Translations under genes and position numbers: made by a program
Shown: in pieces, positions 21,542 to 44,545 of the stretch
Layout of the letters: each line of letters opens with the position of its first letter
How positions within the stretch are numbered: the first letter of the stretch is position 1
Assembly (NCBI RefSeq): GCF_000004075.3
Contig: NC_026655.2
Coordinates: forward strand, 24,971,489 to 25,035,488
Reading direction: 5' to 3'
Length of the DNA: 64,000 bases
From: Cucumis sativus
Taxonomy: Eukaryota > Streptophyta > Magnoliopsida > Cucurbitales > Cucurbitaceae
Notes under the pieces: generated by a model
What the model was told of the DNA's origin: nothing
The model's input: only the letters and a program-made list of their open reading frames with translations
The model's database searches: none

Positions 21542-24500
21542 CCCTCCCTCAAACTCAAGGTGGTAGAGTAGCGATCAACTTGAGTTTGGTAAGTAAGTGA
21601 CAAAATCGATTAGATGGCAAGGCTTTGGTGAAGATATCCGCAGGTTGTTCAATAGTAGAAACAGAACGTAAGAGGAGGGTGTTGCTTAAGAGGTGGTGAC
21701 GAACAAAGTGACAGTCATTTTCAATGTGTTTTGTACGTTCATGAAACACATCATTGTGAGCAATCTGAATGGCACTACGATTGTCACAATGGAGGAGGGT
21801 AGGACCCTGTTGAGGGACACTCATATCGGCAAGGAGCCACCGAAGCCATATAAGTTCAGCTGTAGCATCAGCCAGAGCACGATATTCAGATTCCGTACTG
21901 GAACGAGATATAACACTTTGTTTCTTACTACGCCATGAGATGAGAGAATCACCTAAGTAAAAACAGTATCCTGTAGTGGATCGTCGATCAGTAGGATCCC
22001 CCGCCCAATCAGCATCAGAATATCCCGACAACACAAGGGAAGACTGAGATGAGAATTGAAGACCATGTCCCAAGGTGCCTTTGACATAGCGAAGTATGCG
22101 TAGAACAGCAGTGAAATGAATTGTTCGAGGAGCAGCCATAAATTGACTGACAATATGAACAGCATATGCAATATCTGGGCGAGTTACTGTTAGGTATATA
22201 AGACTGCCAACAAGTTGCCGATACAAGCTTGCATCGTCAAGAGGAACACCATCAAACGGAGTTAGATGGACATGAGGATCTAACGGTGTTGAAGATGTGG
22301 TGGAGTCTGTAATTCCTGAGCGTGCTATTAGATCAGATGCATATTTCGCTTGAGATAACAGATAACCATCTGAACGGTGAGAGACTTCAAGACCGAGAAA
22401 GTAATTGAGAGATCCAAGGTCTTTCATCTCAAAATGTTGACCAAGATATTGTTGTAGGTCGGATATGGCCTGTTGATCATTACCAGTAATAATCATATCA
22501 TCAACATAAAGAAGGAGAAGAACAATACCATGAGTTGTCTGTCGTGTAAAAAGGGCATTGTCGTGAGAGCTGGAGGTAAATCCAAGTTGAGTAATGGTGG
22601 AGCTAAACGTGGCAAACCAAGCTCGTGGAGCCTGTTTTAGACCGTATAGAGCGCGACGAAGGAGACACACCTTGTTGGGAGGAGGAGAAGTTCCCTGAGG
22701 TGGCTTCATATACACTTCTTCAGATAGGTTGCCGTGAAGAAATGCATTTTTGACATCCATCTGAAAAAGAGGCCACTGTTTGGCAGCAGCAACAGCTAAC
22801 AAGCTGCGAACAGATGTCATCCGGGCAACAGGGGCAAATGTTTCTTCATAGTCTATCCCATATTCTTGTGAGTATCCTTTTGCAACAAGCCGAGCTTTAT
22901 AACGTTCAATAGTTCCATCAGAGTGAGTTTTGATTTTGTAAATCCATTTGCAACCAATGGTCTTTTACCGGGAGGTAAATCAACATAGTCCCAAGTGTGC
23001 GTCTTTTCAAGAGCCTGTAATTCTTCATCCATTGCTTTCTGCCATACTGGGTTAATACTGGCCTCTTGATAAGAGGTGGGTTCAACAAGGGAAACAATGG
23101 TAATCAGTGAGATGAGGGGGAGGTTCTCTTACCCTGGTAGAGCGACGAAGAGGAGTAGCAGGTGGCGATTCAGGAACATCATCGGAGACAGACGGTGGAT
23201 CCAGATTTGCAGTAGCAGGTGAAGGAGGTGTTTGTAAAGAAAGATTGAGGACTAGAGAAGGAGGTGTGGAAGGAGGACAAACGAGAGAACATAGTGTGTT
23301 CCCAAAAAGTGACATGCCGAGATATCCGGAGTCGGTTGGAAAGAGGGTCCCAACAACGAAATCCTTTGTGTTCGGTGCCATAGCCAAGGAAGCAACAGAG
23401 ACGGGCACGTGGTTCAAGTTTATTGTGTTCATGAGGATGTAACAGAACGAAGCAGGCACTACCAAAAACTTTGAGTTTAGAATAGTCGGGAGAAATACCA
23501 TATAGTTTTTCGAACGGAGAGGTATTTTGAAGGACAGAGGAAGGGAGACGATTGATTGTATATACTGATGTAAGGGCAGCTTCACCCCAGAATTTTTCTG
23601 GACAAGAGGCAGAAAGAAGGAGGGCACGTACTGAGTCAAGAATGTGACGATGTTTGCGCTCAGCACGTCCATTTTGTTGAGAGGTATGAGGGCAAGAGCG
23701 CTGAACAATAGTGCCCTGTTGGGAAAGAAAAGAAAGAAGGATGGAATCTTTATATTCCAAAGCATTATCAGTGCGAAGAATTTTGATGGGAGAGGAAAAT
23801 TGAGTGCGAATCATGTTAGCAAACTCAATATATGTGCGAGATAATTCAGAACGATGTTTTAGAAAGTAAATCCATGTAAATCGAGAGTAGTCATCAATGA
23901 ATAAAACATAGTAGCGATAACCATGAACAGTAGTAATTGGGGCAGGACCCCAAATATCAGAATGCACTAAATCAAAAGGTTTATAACAATTAGAGATGGA
24001 TTGAGAAAAAGATAAGGCAGGTTGTTTAGCAAGTTTGCAATTCAAACAATTAAAAGGAACAAATTTAGTAAGATTAGTCAAATTGTTAACAGAAATTAAA
24101 TGACGAAGTTTTTCAGAGGAAGCATGACCAAGACGAAGATGCCACTGATATGTGTCAGAATCAGTGACCGAAGCAGAGATGGAAGAAGGAGATGAAATCC
24201 GAAGTGATGTGAGCTCAAACAATCTTCCCACTTTGCGACCCGTTCCAATCGTCTGTCCCGTCTGCGGATCCTGAACCTGACAACCATTGGGAGAAAATGA
24301 AACATTTAAGCCCAGATCACATAATTGACCAACAGACACTAGATTAAAGGTCAGGTTAGGAACACAGTAAGTATGGGGAAGATGTACACTGGGAGTATCA
24401 ATGGTACCAGTATGAGAGATGTTCATACAATTACCATCAGCAGCATAAATAGGAGGTAAAGATTTTGTGGGGCTAGACGTAGACATAAGAGAAGAGTCAG

Positions 24501-25799
24501 AGGTCATATGATTACAACAGGCAGAATCAAGAAGCCATCGATTACCTGATGAAACAGCCAGAGCGGAGGATGATGAAATTAGTTGATTCAATAAGCTCTG
24601 AAGATCACTTATCTGAATGGGGATGAATCATCCGAGGTCGCAGCAACAACAGATGAGGAACCATGTTTGGTAAAAATTTTCTCTTTTGTGGAAGTGCTAG
24701 GAGGTCGGGGTGGTCTGGTAGGGCAGTTATCCAGAATGTGGCCATGTTTATGGCAGTACCTGCACTCTATTTTAGGACAGTTACTAAATTTGTGACCAGA
24801 GAGCTTACAATTCTTACAAAACATATTTGCGGCTCTGTTGGGAGTGTATGTGCTAGCAAGGACAACATCAGATTGTTTAGTAGAGTTGATGCCAAGACGC
24901 TTTTCTTCAAACAGAATTTCTTGAATAGCTGCATCTAATGAGGGTAAGGGATTCCGGTGTAGTAAAGCAGCTCTAACAGATTCATATTCTGGACGTAATC
25001 CCATAAGGACTTTAATAAGGCGAAGATGATCTTTGCTGATGTTCGCTTGGTCAAGTTGAGTCCAAATGGGTTGAAGAACTGCCAAATATTCATTAACAGA
25101 CTGACCAGAATCTTGATTTAGATTTACAAGTGTACTGTGCAGTTGGTAATAATGGGCTAAACCAATAGACTTGAAGCGTGTAGACAAAAAATCCCATAAT
25201 ATTTTAGCATCATCAAAGGCATCAAACTGTGCATGTATAGCGGGAATAGAGGTGTTACCAAGCCAGGTGATAATTTGATGATTTTTACTGTCCCAATCTT
25301 CGAGACGTTCAATGAATGTGTTATCCCCTTCCTTTGCAGTTGGTTTGGTGATGTCGCCAGTTACAATGCGCCATAGTTTTCTTCCAATAAGAAAACTTTT
25401 CATTTGATTTGCCCATGTGATATAATTTGTACCATCAAGTATGGTAGAAATGGGTCTAAAGATATGGTCTCTCTCCATTTTGATTTGGGGTTAACAATGC
25501 GGATTTTCGGCCGAGTTTTGACTGATTCGTGACTGGATTCAGGGGTGCACGGCTGGGAACGGAGACAAACAACAAAAAAACTTGAAGACAAACGGCTGAA
25601 GGATTCGTCAGATCTGGTGTTGAACCGTGCAGATCTGTCACCAGAGACCGAATCGACAAGAAACCACGATCAGCGTGTAGATCTACAAAAGATCTATCGA
25701 TCTACGAACTTCGAAACATCGACAGAGTGGAAGACGGAGCTAGATCTGCGAAAAATGAAATCAAAGAAACTTGGAAAGATAGGGTTTCCAACGGAGGCA

Positions 25800-26400
25800 G
25801 ATCCGGCTGAGACGGCTGGACAGCGGCGGAAGAGCAATGGCGGCAGCGGCGGAAGGCCTTGCGGTACAGGTTCACGCGGCGGCCTTGGCTTCAACGGAGA
25901 CAGAACCGGTTGAGACGGCTGGACAGCGGCGGAAGAGCAATGGCGGCAGCGGCGGAAGGTCTTGCGGTACAGATCTGGACGGCGGCCGCAAGGTGACGCG
26001 TACGGCTGCCTCGCGGATGGAGACGAATCGGAAGGTGACGCGTACGGCTGCCTCGCGGATGGAGACGAATCGGAGGGGAAACGGTGCGGCTGCCTCGCGG
26101 ATGGAGATGAATCGGAGCGGAAACGGCTGCTGCGATGTCGAGGCTGCTGCGATGTCGAGGCTGCTGCGATGCCGAGGCTGCTGCGATGCCGAGGCTGCTG
26201 CTGATCGGCGCGACGCCGATGTTGTGGCTGGAGACAGATCGGAGCTGTCTGCGAGGCGCGCGGAAGGGCTGGAGACAGATCGAAGCTGTCTGCGGCGCGA
26301 TGAGGATGACGATGACGGAACGGCTGCGAGGCGCGATGAGGATGACGGAGACGGAGACTTTCACGGGTGGGCGGCGGCGCGCGGCGGCGGCGGCGGCTAA
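25800..26400. repeat. GC-rich tandem repeats in the Copia leader
   Basis: Three nested repeat sets within the leader: a long unit beginning GAGACGGCTGGACAGCGGCG twice (about 25810 and 25913); a unit of about 45 bp with ACGGCTGCCTCGCGGATGGA three times (about 25998-26110); and a 15-bp GAGGCTGCTGCGATGYCG-like unit about five times (26127-26200). GC content is far above the rest of the window. The open frames here on both strands are rich in Arg, Ser and Pro or in Arg and Ala and look like by-products of composition. Confidence 0.8.
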
Positions 26401-26426
26401 GATGAAAAACCCTAGCTCTGATACCA

Positions 26427-26578
26427 TGTGAAAGTATATTCTGAAGAATATTCTCTTGATGTATTTGATTGATCAAAGGGAGTGTATTTATACAAGGTTA
26501 ATTACCCAAATAAACTAAACCTACTTTATTTACATTAATATCATTACCCAAAATAACTAAACCTTATTTACATTAATA
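26427..26578 (-). repeat. Right LTR of the Copia element
   Basis: 152 bp, identical to 21390-21541. It is the 5' LTR for the - strand element and is followed inward by the tRNA-Met primer-binding site. Confidence 0.93.
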
Positions 26579-26583
26579 ATGAG

Positions 26584-28546
26584 TTTGGACTAAATAGTCT
26601 TAGTTTGTATGATAAGCCAAGTTTTTGATGACAACAGTTCTTGAGGTTGGTAGATTAGTTATAATCTTTTAAGTTGTTGACTACGATTAAGTCCATTTCT
26701 TTGAAATTTACATTGGGATATAAATTCTCATCATCCACTCGATTTTATATTAACTTTGATCTAATTTAATAATCTTCTCGAGAAAGAAGAAAAAACACTC
26801 CAACAACAAAAAATAAAGACAATATTTATAAACCAATCAATTAAAAAAACCTCAAGGGCTCAACCATGAACCAACTTGGTAAAAAATCACATATATAACA
26901 CACTAAATGCAACCCGGACATTAGATCATGCGATGAATTTTGCTCATACTTAACGTAATAAAAAGTTTCTAGCGAAAAGTAATTTTAATTCTCACATCAC
27001 TCCCACCACATTAATGTAAATTTATGATCATAATAAGCCACATGAATTTTCCGAGCAATATCTAATTAGGTTGCACTTGAATCGTCTACGTTCCTTCACA
27101 TTTTTTTATTTAATTGTGTGATTGAGTATAATGATAAAGTTATTGGATGATGCTTGCATATTATGGCTATGATTGAACTAAGTTTCACTATCGTGCATAA
27201 ACTTATTAATAAGTTTACGACAATTTTTAATTAGGTAATTGCACAATAGATGGATGTAGCCCGAAAAACATTCGACTTTTGTTTCTTTTCTCACATCACT
27301 TTCTCAATAATTACAACCACAAAGAAAATAGATAATATCTACCCAATTTAATGGCTAACCAAAATAGTTTACGCAAACTTTACTTTCCCCAACTTTCTTG
27401 TTTTTCTTTCCAATGGTACAATAAATAGAATAATGAAAACGAAAACACAACAAATCAAAAAATCTCTAATTGATAATGTCTACTTGAACTGAGAAGCAAA
27501 ATAGTTCACTCAAACTTTGGTTTTCTTTGCCCTTTTCTCTAACAATAGATAGAATAATGTTTAAAATAATAAAGGAAATAAAAGTTTAGATGTAAATAGA
27601 TATTCTATGTTTCAATCGTTTTGAAGCAAATTGCATAAAATATAACCTCATTTGTTAACTAGAAAATTGAAACACGAAACGATTGAAAATATCACAAATA
27701 TAACTTTTCATTTTCATAGAAATATTTGCATGTTGAATTTTTTGGTTTTTTTATGCTATATTTGAAAATGTTTATTTGTTTTTTAGGTTTTAATTTTTAA
27801 AAACTAGGCCAATATTTAACAACCCTCGTATTTTTAAATTTTATACTTTAACGTTTCAATTACGTTTTTATCGATATTTTTAAAAATTGAGTCAATTCCT
27901 AGCTTATATAAAATAAAATAAGAAATTAAGAAACTTTTATCAAATCGACATCTTTTAGAAGAAGAAAAAACGAAACATGTTTTTTTTACCTTTTTGAAAT
28001 GTGGGTACGTTCTCGATTTTAAATTATCGATCAATTCAAAAACACAAGTTTTAGATTAATTGGTCATTTAAGTAAATATGATATTCGAGTAGGTCCAGAA
28101 AGGTCATATATTTAAGTCTATACACAATGTTACTTCTCCCGGCAATATTATTACATTGTTTTAGGTTGAACTAGGATGTTAATAATATTTTACTAAACTT
28201 AAAAGGTAAATATACAAAAAGAAAACCACCATACTAAGTTTAGGTAACACAATAAATTCTAATCAGTGACGGATCCAAAAATTATAACGACGGAGACTTT
28301 ATAAATTAGTAAAGAGTAGAATTTAAACTTGACCCTAGATAGGTCTCTTCTAAAACTAATATCAATACAAAGAGTACGAAATTGAGAAGGACTCAGCTAA
28401 CGTATGCTAAATTCACGAGTGATATTGTTCCAATGGTTTGAGTTTGTTATCAGTTTTGTCCATACTTCTTCTGTTTGTTATAAAGAACAGACAGCTGCCT
28501 TCAAAACTCCATCTCTCTCTCGATACTTCTCTCTCTCTCTCTAAAG
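26584..28546. other. Intergenic DNA upstream of CYP72A
   Basis: AT-rich, no gene seen. A TCAGTGACGGATCCAAAAAT block near 28263 resembles the end of a widespread plant repeat; its opposite-looking end, ATGGATCCGCCACTG, occurs near 55360. A CT-rich stretch at 28510-28542 lies in the probable 5' UTR of the next gene. Confidence 0.4.
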
Positions 28547-31500
28547 ATGGACTTCAGAAATTGGATGATATGGTTTGTGTTTATGGTGTGTTTATTGAGA
28601 TGTGGATGGAGGTTTTTGAACTGGATTTGGTTAACGCCAAAGAAACTTGAGAAGTGCTTGAGAGAACAAGGATTCGCCGGAAATTCTTACCGTCTTTACT
28701 CCGGCGACTTGAAGGACTTAGTCGCCATGTCGGAAGAAGCTAAATCCAAACCCATGAACTTCTCGCATGATATTGCTCCACGTGTCATCCCATCCATACA
28801 TCATACCATTGAGAAATATGGTAATTGTATTTTCATCTCTCTCTGATCGTTTTCTTCATTTTTTTTCTTTTTTTTTGCTAATTGTTTTGATTATACAAGT
28901 TTTTGGTCTGTTCAAATCAATCTTAACATCTATGGTAAGTGTGGGTTGATCTGATCAGGTCAATTTAACGCTTAGAAATGTTTTTTATCGATTTGAAATT
29001 TTTCAAAAACCTTTTCTTTTATTTTTTTATTGATTTCTCGGTTTGATCGGTCGGACTCGATTTGTCAGTCCATTAGTTCATTTCTATTTGTAGATTTAAT
29101 TTTTATAATTATTATAAACTTGAGAGTCTAATTTTAACACTTTTAGAAGTTTAGTGATTCAATTACTATTATTGAAAGTTTGAGAGTATAATTAAAAATA
29201 TATAGTTTTTGGCTAATTGAGTTTTAAGAAATCGATAATTATAGTTGAAAATTTGAGTGAGTAAATAGATATGTACCTAAATATTTTTCATTTTTGTATG
29301 TTCATTATTATTTATATACAAATATGATGTTCTATGTTTTAGTTTGATATAGTTTGTCTTTACTTGCACATCTCTAAGATTCTCTTTGTTTTTGTGAAAA
29401 AAAAATACAACATAGGGATAGAAGATCGATCTTTTGTTTCAAAATTGATAGTAACATTTTGGCTCAAATATTATATATCTTTCCTTTGAAACAATTTTTA
29501 TCTTAAATTTCTTGATACGGGTTTTTGTCTTTCGCTAGGCCTTTTGCATTAACCAATTTGACTAAAATGAGAAGAACAACTCTACCAAATTCAACAAATT
29601 TTAAAATGAGCTTGACTCAATGATATTGACAAGATTTTCGTTTCAAAAAGTCGAGGTTCAATTCTCTATTTTGTATGTTGCATTAAAAAAGAAAAGAAAA
29701 ACAAGAATATTGACAATATCCACTTGCCTTGCTTTGGGTGAAACCAAAAGATTTTAAATCATGAGAGATAGTTGTCATTTCTTGTAAGTGCTTAATTATA
29801 AACTTGCAATCATCTCATATATCCCGATAATGTAGAACTTTTTTATCACATTCCCAACAATCCTCCCTCCAAACAAAGGATTATTGAGTCTCTCTTCAAA
29901 TACTCATTGTGCTCGCCACAAGCTCAACCACCGTGGTTACATATATATATCTTCTAAATGCTCTCCATTTCTTTTGTTGGACGCTAGAAAACTCTACCAA
30001 ACATAGATAATAAGTTAATTAGGGCCACCTAAGGCTCTAATACCCACTTGTTAGCTAGGCTCTCCATTATTTCTCTTGTAATTTTGCTTCTTCTTTTTTC
30101 AGTTACCTTTCAAACAAGAATAATACGTTTCAATGCATTTATGAGTGTATTTGCCTAATTTGACTATATATAATTTCTAACTACACATAGTAATAATTAA
30201 AGTGTGTTTGGATATATATATGTAAATGTAGGGAAGAATTCATTCGTATGGCTTGGACCAATTCCAAGAGTGTTCATCATGGACCCTGAGCAATTGAAAG
30301 CTGCTCTTTCTCTATACAATGACTTTCAAAAGCCAACCATTAACCCTCTTGTTAAGTTGCTTTTTGATGGACTTATTAATCATGAAGGAGAAAAATGGGT
30401 TAAACATAGAAAAATAGTCAACCATGCCTTTCATTTTGAGAAGTTGAAGGTATATATCTTTCCCTCAATCTCTTTCAATCGAATTTTTAACTTCAAGATT
30501 CATATAGTAGTTGAGTTGCGTTTATTTTGACGATGATACTGCAGGTCTTCACACGAGACTCTTTACCAAATATCTAAACATTCATCACTATATATACCCT
30601 AATTATTCATATATGTAATTGATTATTAAAATTTGTACGTGGATAAATAATGATCATCATCTATCATATATATGCTCTTGATTAAGTTATTATCATGTAG
30701 GACATGGTGCCAACAATGTTTGAGAGTTGCAATGAGATGATTAACACATGGGAAAAAATGGTATCAAAAGATGGATCTTGTGAATTGGATGTGATGCCTT
30801 ATTTACAAAATTTGGCGGCGGATGTCATTTCTCGAACAGCATTTGGAAGTACTTACGAAGAAGGAAAAGTTATATTTAATCATTTCAAAGAATTGATTTG
30901 TTTGACCATTCAAGCTAGTAATATTGTTTACATACCAGGACGGAGGTAAATTTACTTTATCATTTATTTTAAAAAATGTCAGTTTTTTTGTTTTTTAATA
31001 TGTGGGATGAAAGAATCGAACTTCTAACTTTGAGATTGACGTTATTACAAGTATTGCTTTCTGCGACAATTTTAAAAATGTCTTAAAAGCTTTTAGGACG
31101 TGATAAAACATATATTTGGTCACATATGGATAGATTTCATCAATTATTTATACTTTTTTTTTATTTATGATGATTCATGATTTACTTTTCTTATAAACGT
31201 GTATTTAACTAAGTTTCAACCTTCTAAAACCACATATAGTCTTGACAGAATTTTAGAGGAAAAATCATAAGTTTTCAAAAACCTTTTTTAATTTTCAAAA
31301 TTTTATTTGGTTTTTGAAATAAAATTACGTAAAAAAGTGAGAAAATTAAAGGTTAGGAAGAATGATGGTAAGGTTAACTTTACAAAAAAACGTAAATATA
31401 ACAAAAAGTTCAAAATATACAACACCAATCATAGTTGTTTATTTGTACATATATGTATTTTTTAAAACATTTTAAAACACAGCAAAATGAACTAAAATAT

Positions 31501-32599
31501 TTGTCAAATATAGCAAAATTTTAGATTTATCAAATAGAATATGAAATAAATTTTAGTAAATACTTTCAACATTTTTTCTTTTATATATCATAAATTCACT
31601 ATTTCATCTGATGATTATCCTTTTGCAGGTTTCTACCAACAAAGTCCAACAATAGAATGAAAAAGATAACTAAAGAAATAAAAACTATGCTCATGAATGT
31701 TATCGATAAAAGGCAAAGAACAATGAAGGAAGGTGAAACTATGCAAAGTGATGATCTCTTAGGCATTCTCTTAGAATCAAATTTCAATGAAATTAAAGAA
31801 CATGGAAATGTGAACCTTGGAATGAGCATAAATGATTTGATTGAAGAATGCAAAATTTTTTATTTTGCTGGCCAAGAAACCACAGCAGTGCTATTAGTTT
31901 GGACCATGATTTTGTTGGGTTCATATACAAAATGGCAAGATAGAGCAAGAGCTGAAGTCCTACAAGTCTTTGGCAACAACAAACCAGATTTTGATGGTTT
32001 AAATCGACTAAAAATTGTGAGTTGATAGATTATTTCTCTCCTTATATTTAATTATTTTCTGTTTTTTTAGATTCTCTATCGAGTATTGGATATCAAGAAA
32101 ACATAGGTATGACTCGAAAATCTTGCTTGATGTCATATTAATAACATGTTTTCCTTTTACAATGTCATAGGTAACTATGATTTTGAACGAGGTTTTGAGA
32201 TTATACTCACCAGCAAGTGTGCTTAGTCGTAAGCTTGTTAAAAGAGAAACAAAGCTTGGAAATTTTACATTTCCAAGTGGAGTGATGTTGAGCTTCCCTG
32301 TTATTCTTATCCATCTTGATAAAGAGATTTGGGGTGAAGATGCAAATGAATTTAATCCAGAAAGATTTGCGGAGGGAGTTTCAAAAGCAACCAAAAACCA
32401 AACCGGATTCTTCCCTTTCGGCTGGGGTCCTCGAATATGTATTGGACAAAATTTTGCTATGATTGAAGCCAAAATTGCATTGTCCATCATTTTACAACAC
32501 TTCTCATTTGAGCTTTCTCCTTCCTATACTCATGCTCCTATATCCATTTTAACTACTCAACCTCAGCATGGAGCTCATATCATCCTACATAAGCTTTAG
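28547..32599 (+). CDS. Cytochrome P450, CYP72A family
   Basis: A haem-thiolate monooxygenase anchored in the ER. Five exons: 28547-28820, 30232-30449, 30701-30945, 31629-32016, 32171-32599, GT-AG and in phase, 517 residues, normal for CYP72A. It has an N-terminal membrane anchor ([15 protein letters not shown]) and the CYP72-like [19 protein letters not shown] block. The I-helix oxygen motif is FAGQETT, the K-helix ExxR is in NEVLRLY, and PERF is present. The haem loop is [17 protein letters not shown], with the Cys ligand. CYP72A enzymes oxidise terpenoids and related compounds (secologanin, triterpene saponins, gibberellins in some species); the substrate here is unknown. The first intron (1.4 kb) carries repeat debris. 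All catalytic motifs are intact. Confidence 0.93.
29815..30060. repeat. Dispersed repeat fragment in CYP72A intron 1
   Basis: From CTTGCAATCATCTCATATAT through CCCAACAATCCTCCCTCCAA and CCACCGTGGTTACATATATA to CTCTAATACCCACTTGTTAG. The arrangement recalls a common dicot LTR-kin fragment, with a degraded CTCTGATACC-like primer-site complement near its right end. The family is not firmly identified, and it is a fossil fragment. Confidence 0.35.
31468..31612. repeat. MITE-like element, copy 3, in CYP72A intron 3
   Basis: AAACACAGCAAAATGAACTA then AAAATATTTGTCAAATATAG and CAAAATTTTAGATTTATCAA at the left; the right half is degraded (TAAATACTTT... and AAATTCACTATTTCATC). It ends only about 16 bp before the exon 4 splice acceptor (TTTTGCAG at 31621-31628). 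Confidence 0.45.
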
Positions 32600-33615
32600 T
32601 TAGTCACAAGAATTATCAAGATGCAAACTTGTGTTACTTCTCTTCTTGGGAAAGATAGGTTATAGTAGACTTAAATGCTTCTCTGTCAAATAAATCATCA
32701 TCAAGAATTAGTTTTACATGCTTGAAACGTCAAGTGTAATCTCGACATTTGTTACCAACCAACAATCATCTTTGTCAATATTATAAATGGATACATTGTT
32801 TGTCAAATATTGCTATTTAAGTTCAATATTAGTCACATATTTTGTGCATCATTTGATATTTTGAGTTCAAGAAAGGTATATGAATTAGTCGATGCCACAT
32901 CTAAATAAAAATAATCATAATAACATGAAAGTATGGTTAAGAAAAATTTAAAAGAATTGACAGCCACTATCGATTTTAAGTATTTTTTAGACAAAGAAAT
33001 TTATAACTATACTAAGAAGATGCTCGTTTCATTTACATGAACTCCAAAATTTCTATTTAGACAACCTCCTAGAAATTTCAAGAAGTATATAAGTGAGAAC
33101 AAGACATGTTGAAATGATTCGTACTAGTTTGTGAAGACAAAGTTTACTCTTAGAAGCATTGACAAACAAGAATAACGTTATGTCACAGTCATAAAATACC
33201 AAATCTTGGACCTAAAGTTGGGGAAATCCCATTTGTGTCGATGCAAAGCTTGCATCGGCCAAAACATGATTTTTCTGATGAACTGTCAAATTGCAAAACG
33301 AGAAGTTCCACTCAATTCATGTTTATTATTGAAGGGTAAAAGGGTGAAAGAGAACAAGGCCTGATTTCTTGAGCACAAACCAATAGCAGGCGACTGTACA
33401 AAAACAAAATATGGAGCTACCGTCTTTTTGTAGCAACAGCATTACATTTTTATCCATGTTATATACCTCAACAACCTTTTTTTTTTTTTTTCTTTTCTTC
33501 TCTTTTCTATAAATACTTTGTTTTTACATTTCAAAAATATACAATACAGCCCCACTCAAGGGAAACCAAAAAGAAGTTTCCTTATTCACACTTGAGAAAA
33601 ATGAGCCATATCAAT
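32600..33615. other. Intergenic DNA between convergent CYP72A and EDR1
   Basis: The two genes converge. AT-rich 3' flanks with a T-run (33479-33491); no gene or RNA recognised. The EDR1 3' UTR must occupy part of the right side. Confidence 0.5.
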
Positions 33616-43352
<9,737 letters not shown>

Positions 43353-43967
43353 CCCTCTTCTTCAATCTCTCTTTCCTTCACTTCCCTTCACTTCCTCAGC
43401 CACTTTCAATCACTCCACAGCTCCACCAACTTCAAACTCCTCTCTTTAAAACCACCGATTCTTCCTCTTTGATCCTCAAAACTCAATTCTAAACTCTCTC
43501 TGTCCCGTCTCCTGCTCGATTGTTCCTTCTCTCTCTCTCTCTTTCTCTATCTGCTGTTTGCTTTTCTTGGTCACGACGGTCAAGAGAGAATGGTTGGAAC
43601 TTGGGAGGGAAAATGAATTACCGCGTGAAGAAAAAATTGCGCAGCTACGTTGTGTCTTTTTGCGCATACTCGTCTTTATATCCGTCAATATGGGCGTAGT
43701 GAGTTTCTTTATACGTGTTGGTTTGTGTGTCTACGGATGAAGTGGCCGAAATTCAGTAAATGGTAACAATTTTTCACATTCCACTAATCAACAGATCTAC
43801 GCTGACTGTTCCCCGCACTGACCGTTACTGCCCAATCACAACCCCCCAACTCAGCACTAAATTCAATATAATCTGCCTGTTTGAGCAAAACCATCCATCT
43901 TCTTTTCCCAACAGAAAACATTATAAAATATAATTCTCTTTTTTTTTTGTAAGTAAATGGAAAATTT

Positions 43968-44157
43968 GCAAAAATAGCAAATATTTTTGTAAAATTTTTA
44001 AAAATAGCAAATTTTACAAAAAATACTTACAACTTATAGTAAATTTTTTACTAATAGTCGTTGATATGTTATAATGATAGAATACTATCATTTATATAAT
44101 CTAAAACTATGATATAACTTATAAATATTTTAATTTATTTTTCTATATTTAAAAATG
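43968..44157. repeat. MITE-like element, copy 4
   Basis: Left end CAAAAATAGCAAATATTTTT and a second AAAAATAGCAAATTTTACAA, then ACTTACAACTTATAGTAAAT; right end ATAACTTATAAATATTTTAA then TTTATTTTTCTATATTTAAA. The interior has GTTGATATGTTATAATGATA. Part of a three-copy cluster between EDR1 and MON2. Confidence 0.55.
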
Positions 44158-44324
44158 TCTCAACTTTTTAATGATAATAGAGTTAATGTCACTTACATTT
44201 CCAAAATTAAAAAAACAACAAATTTATAAGTTGATTGTTGTCTTATTATATCATATTTGTCAAATTTGCAATATAAACAAATATGTGTTATGAGCTTTTT
44301 TAAAAAAAAATTGTCCAATTTTCC

Positions 44325-44545
44325 AAAGTAAATTGTCAAAAATAACAAATTTTACCAAATATTTACAACATAAAGCAACATTTTCAAATTCTATCAATAA
44401 TAGATATTGATAGACACTGATGTGTTTCTATAAGTAGTATGGATAGACTGTGATAAAAGTTTATCAGTTTCTATAATTGATATAATCTAAAATTTTGTTA
44501 TAGCACGTAAATATTTCAATTTATTTTACTATTTTTAATAATGTT
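44325..44545. repeat. MITE-like element, copy 5
   Basis: TGTCAAAAATAACAAATTTT then ACCAAATATTTACAACATAA at the left; TTATAGCACGTAAATATTTC then AATTTATTTTACTATTTTTA at the right. The interior holds ATTGATAGACACTGATGTGT and GTGATAAAAGTTTATCA. A good palindrome of about 215 bp. Confidence 0.6.

Larger units (their letters stand above)
21385..26583 (-). mobile_element. Copia LTR retrotransposon, young, nearly whole
   Basis: A complete-looking Ty1/Copia element on -, flanked by a perfect 5-bp target-site duplication ATGAG (21385-21389 and 26579-26583) and two 152-bp LTRs with no difference. The primer-binding site just inside the right LTR reads TGGTATCAGAGC on -, complementary to initiator tRNA-Met. 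A purine tract GAGGGAGGG lies next to the left LTR. Parts in - order: a long GC-rich leader (about 25480-26426), gag with two CCHC knuckles (about 24610-25480), then the Copia-order pol with protease, integrase, reverse transcriptase (YVDD) and RNase H (about 21555-24590). The coding part carries about three apparent breaks, so it is probably not autonomous. LTR identity means a recent insertion, likely well under a million years. The Copia lineage was not resolved. Confidence 0.95.

Noticed and set aside
25694-26476. Arg/Ser/Pro-rich open frames on both strands near the Copia right end
   Set aside because: They follow from the GC-rich tandem repeats of the leader and partly run into the LTR; no recognisable domain.
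32008-32490. 160-codon open frame on - over CYP72A exon 5
   Set aside because: Antisense shadow of the haem-binding exon.
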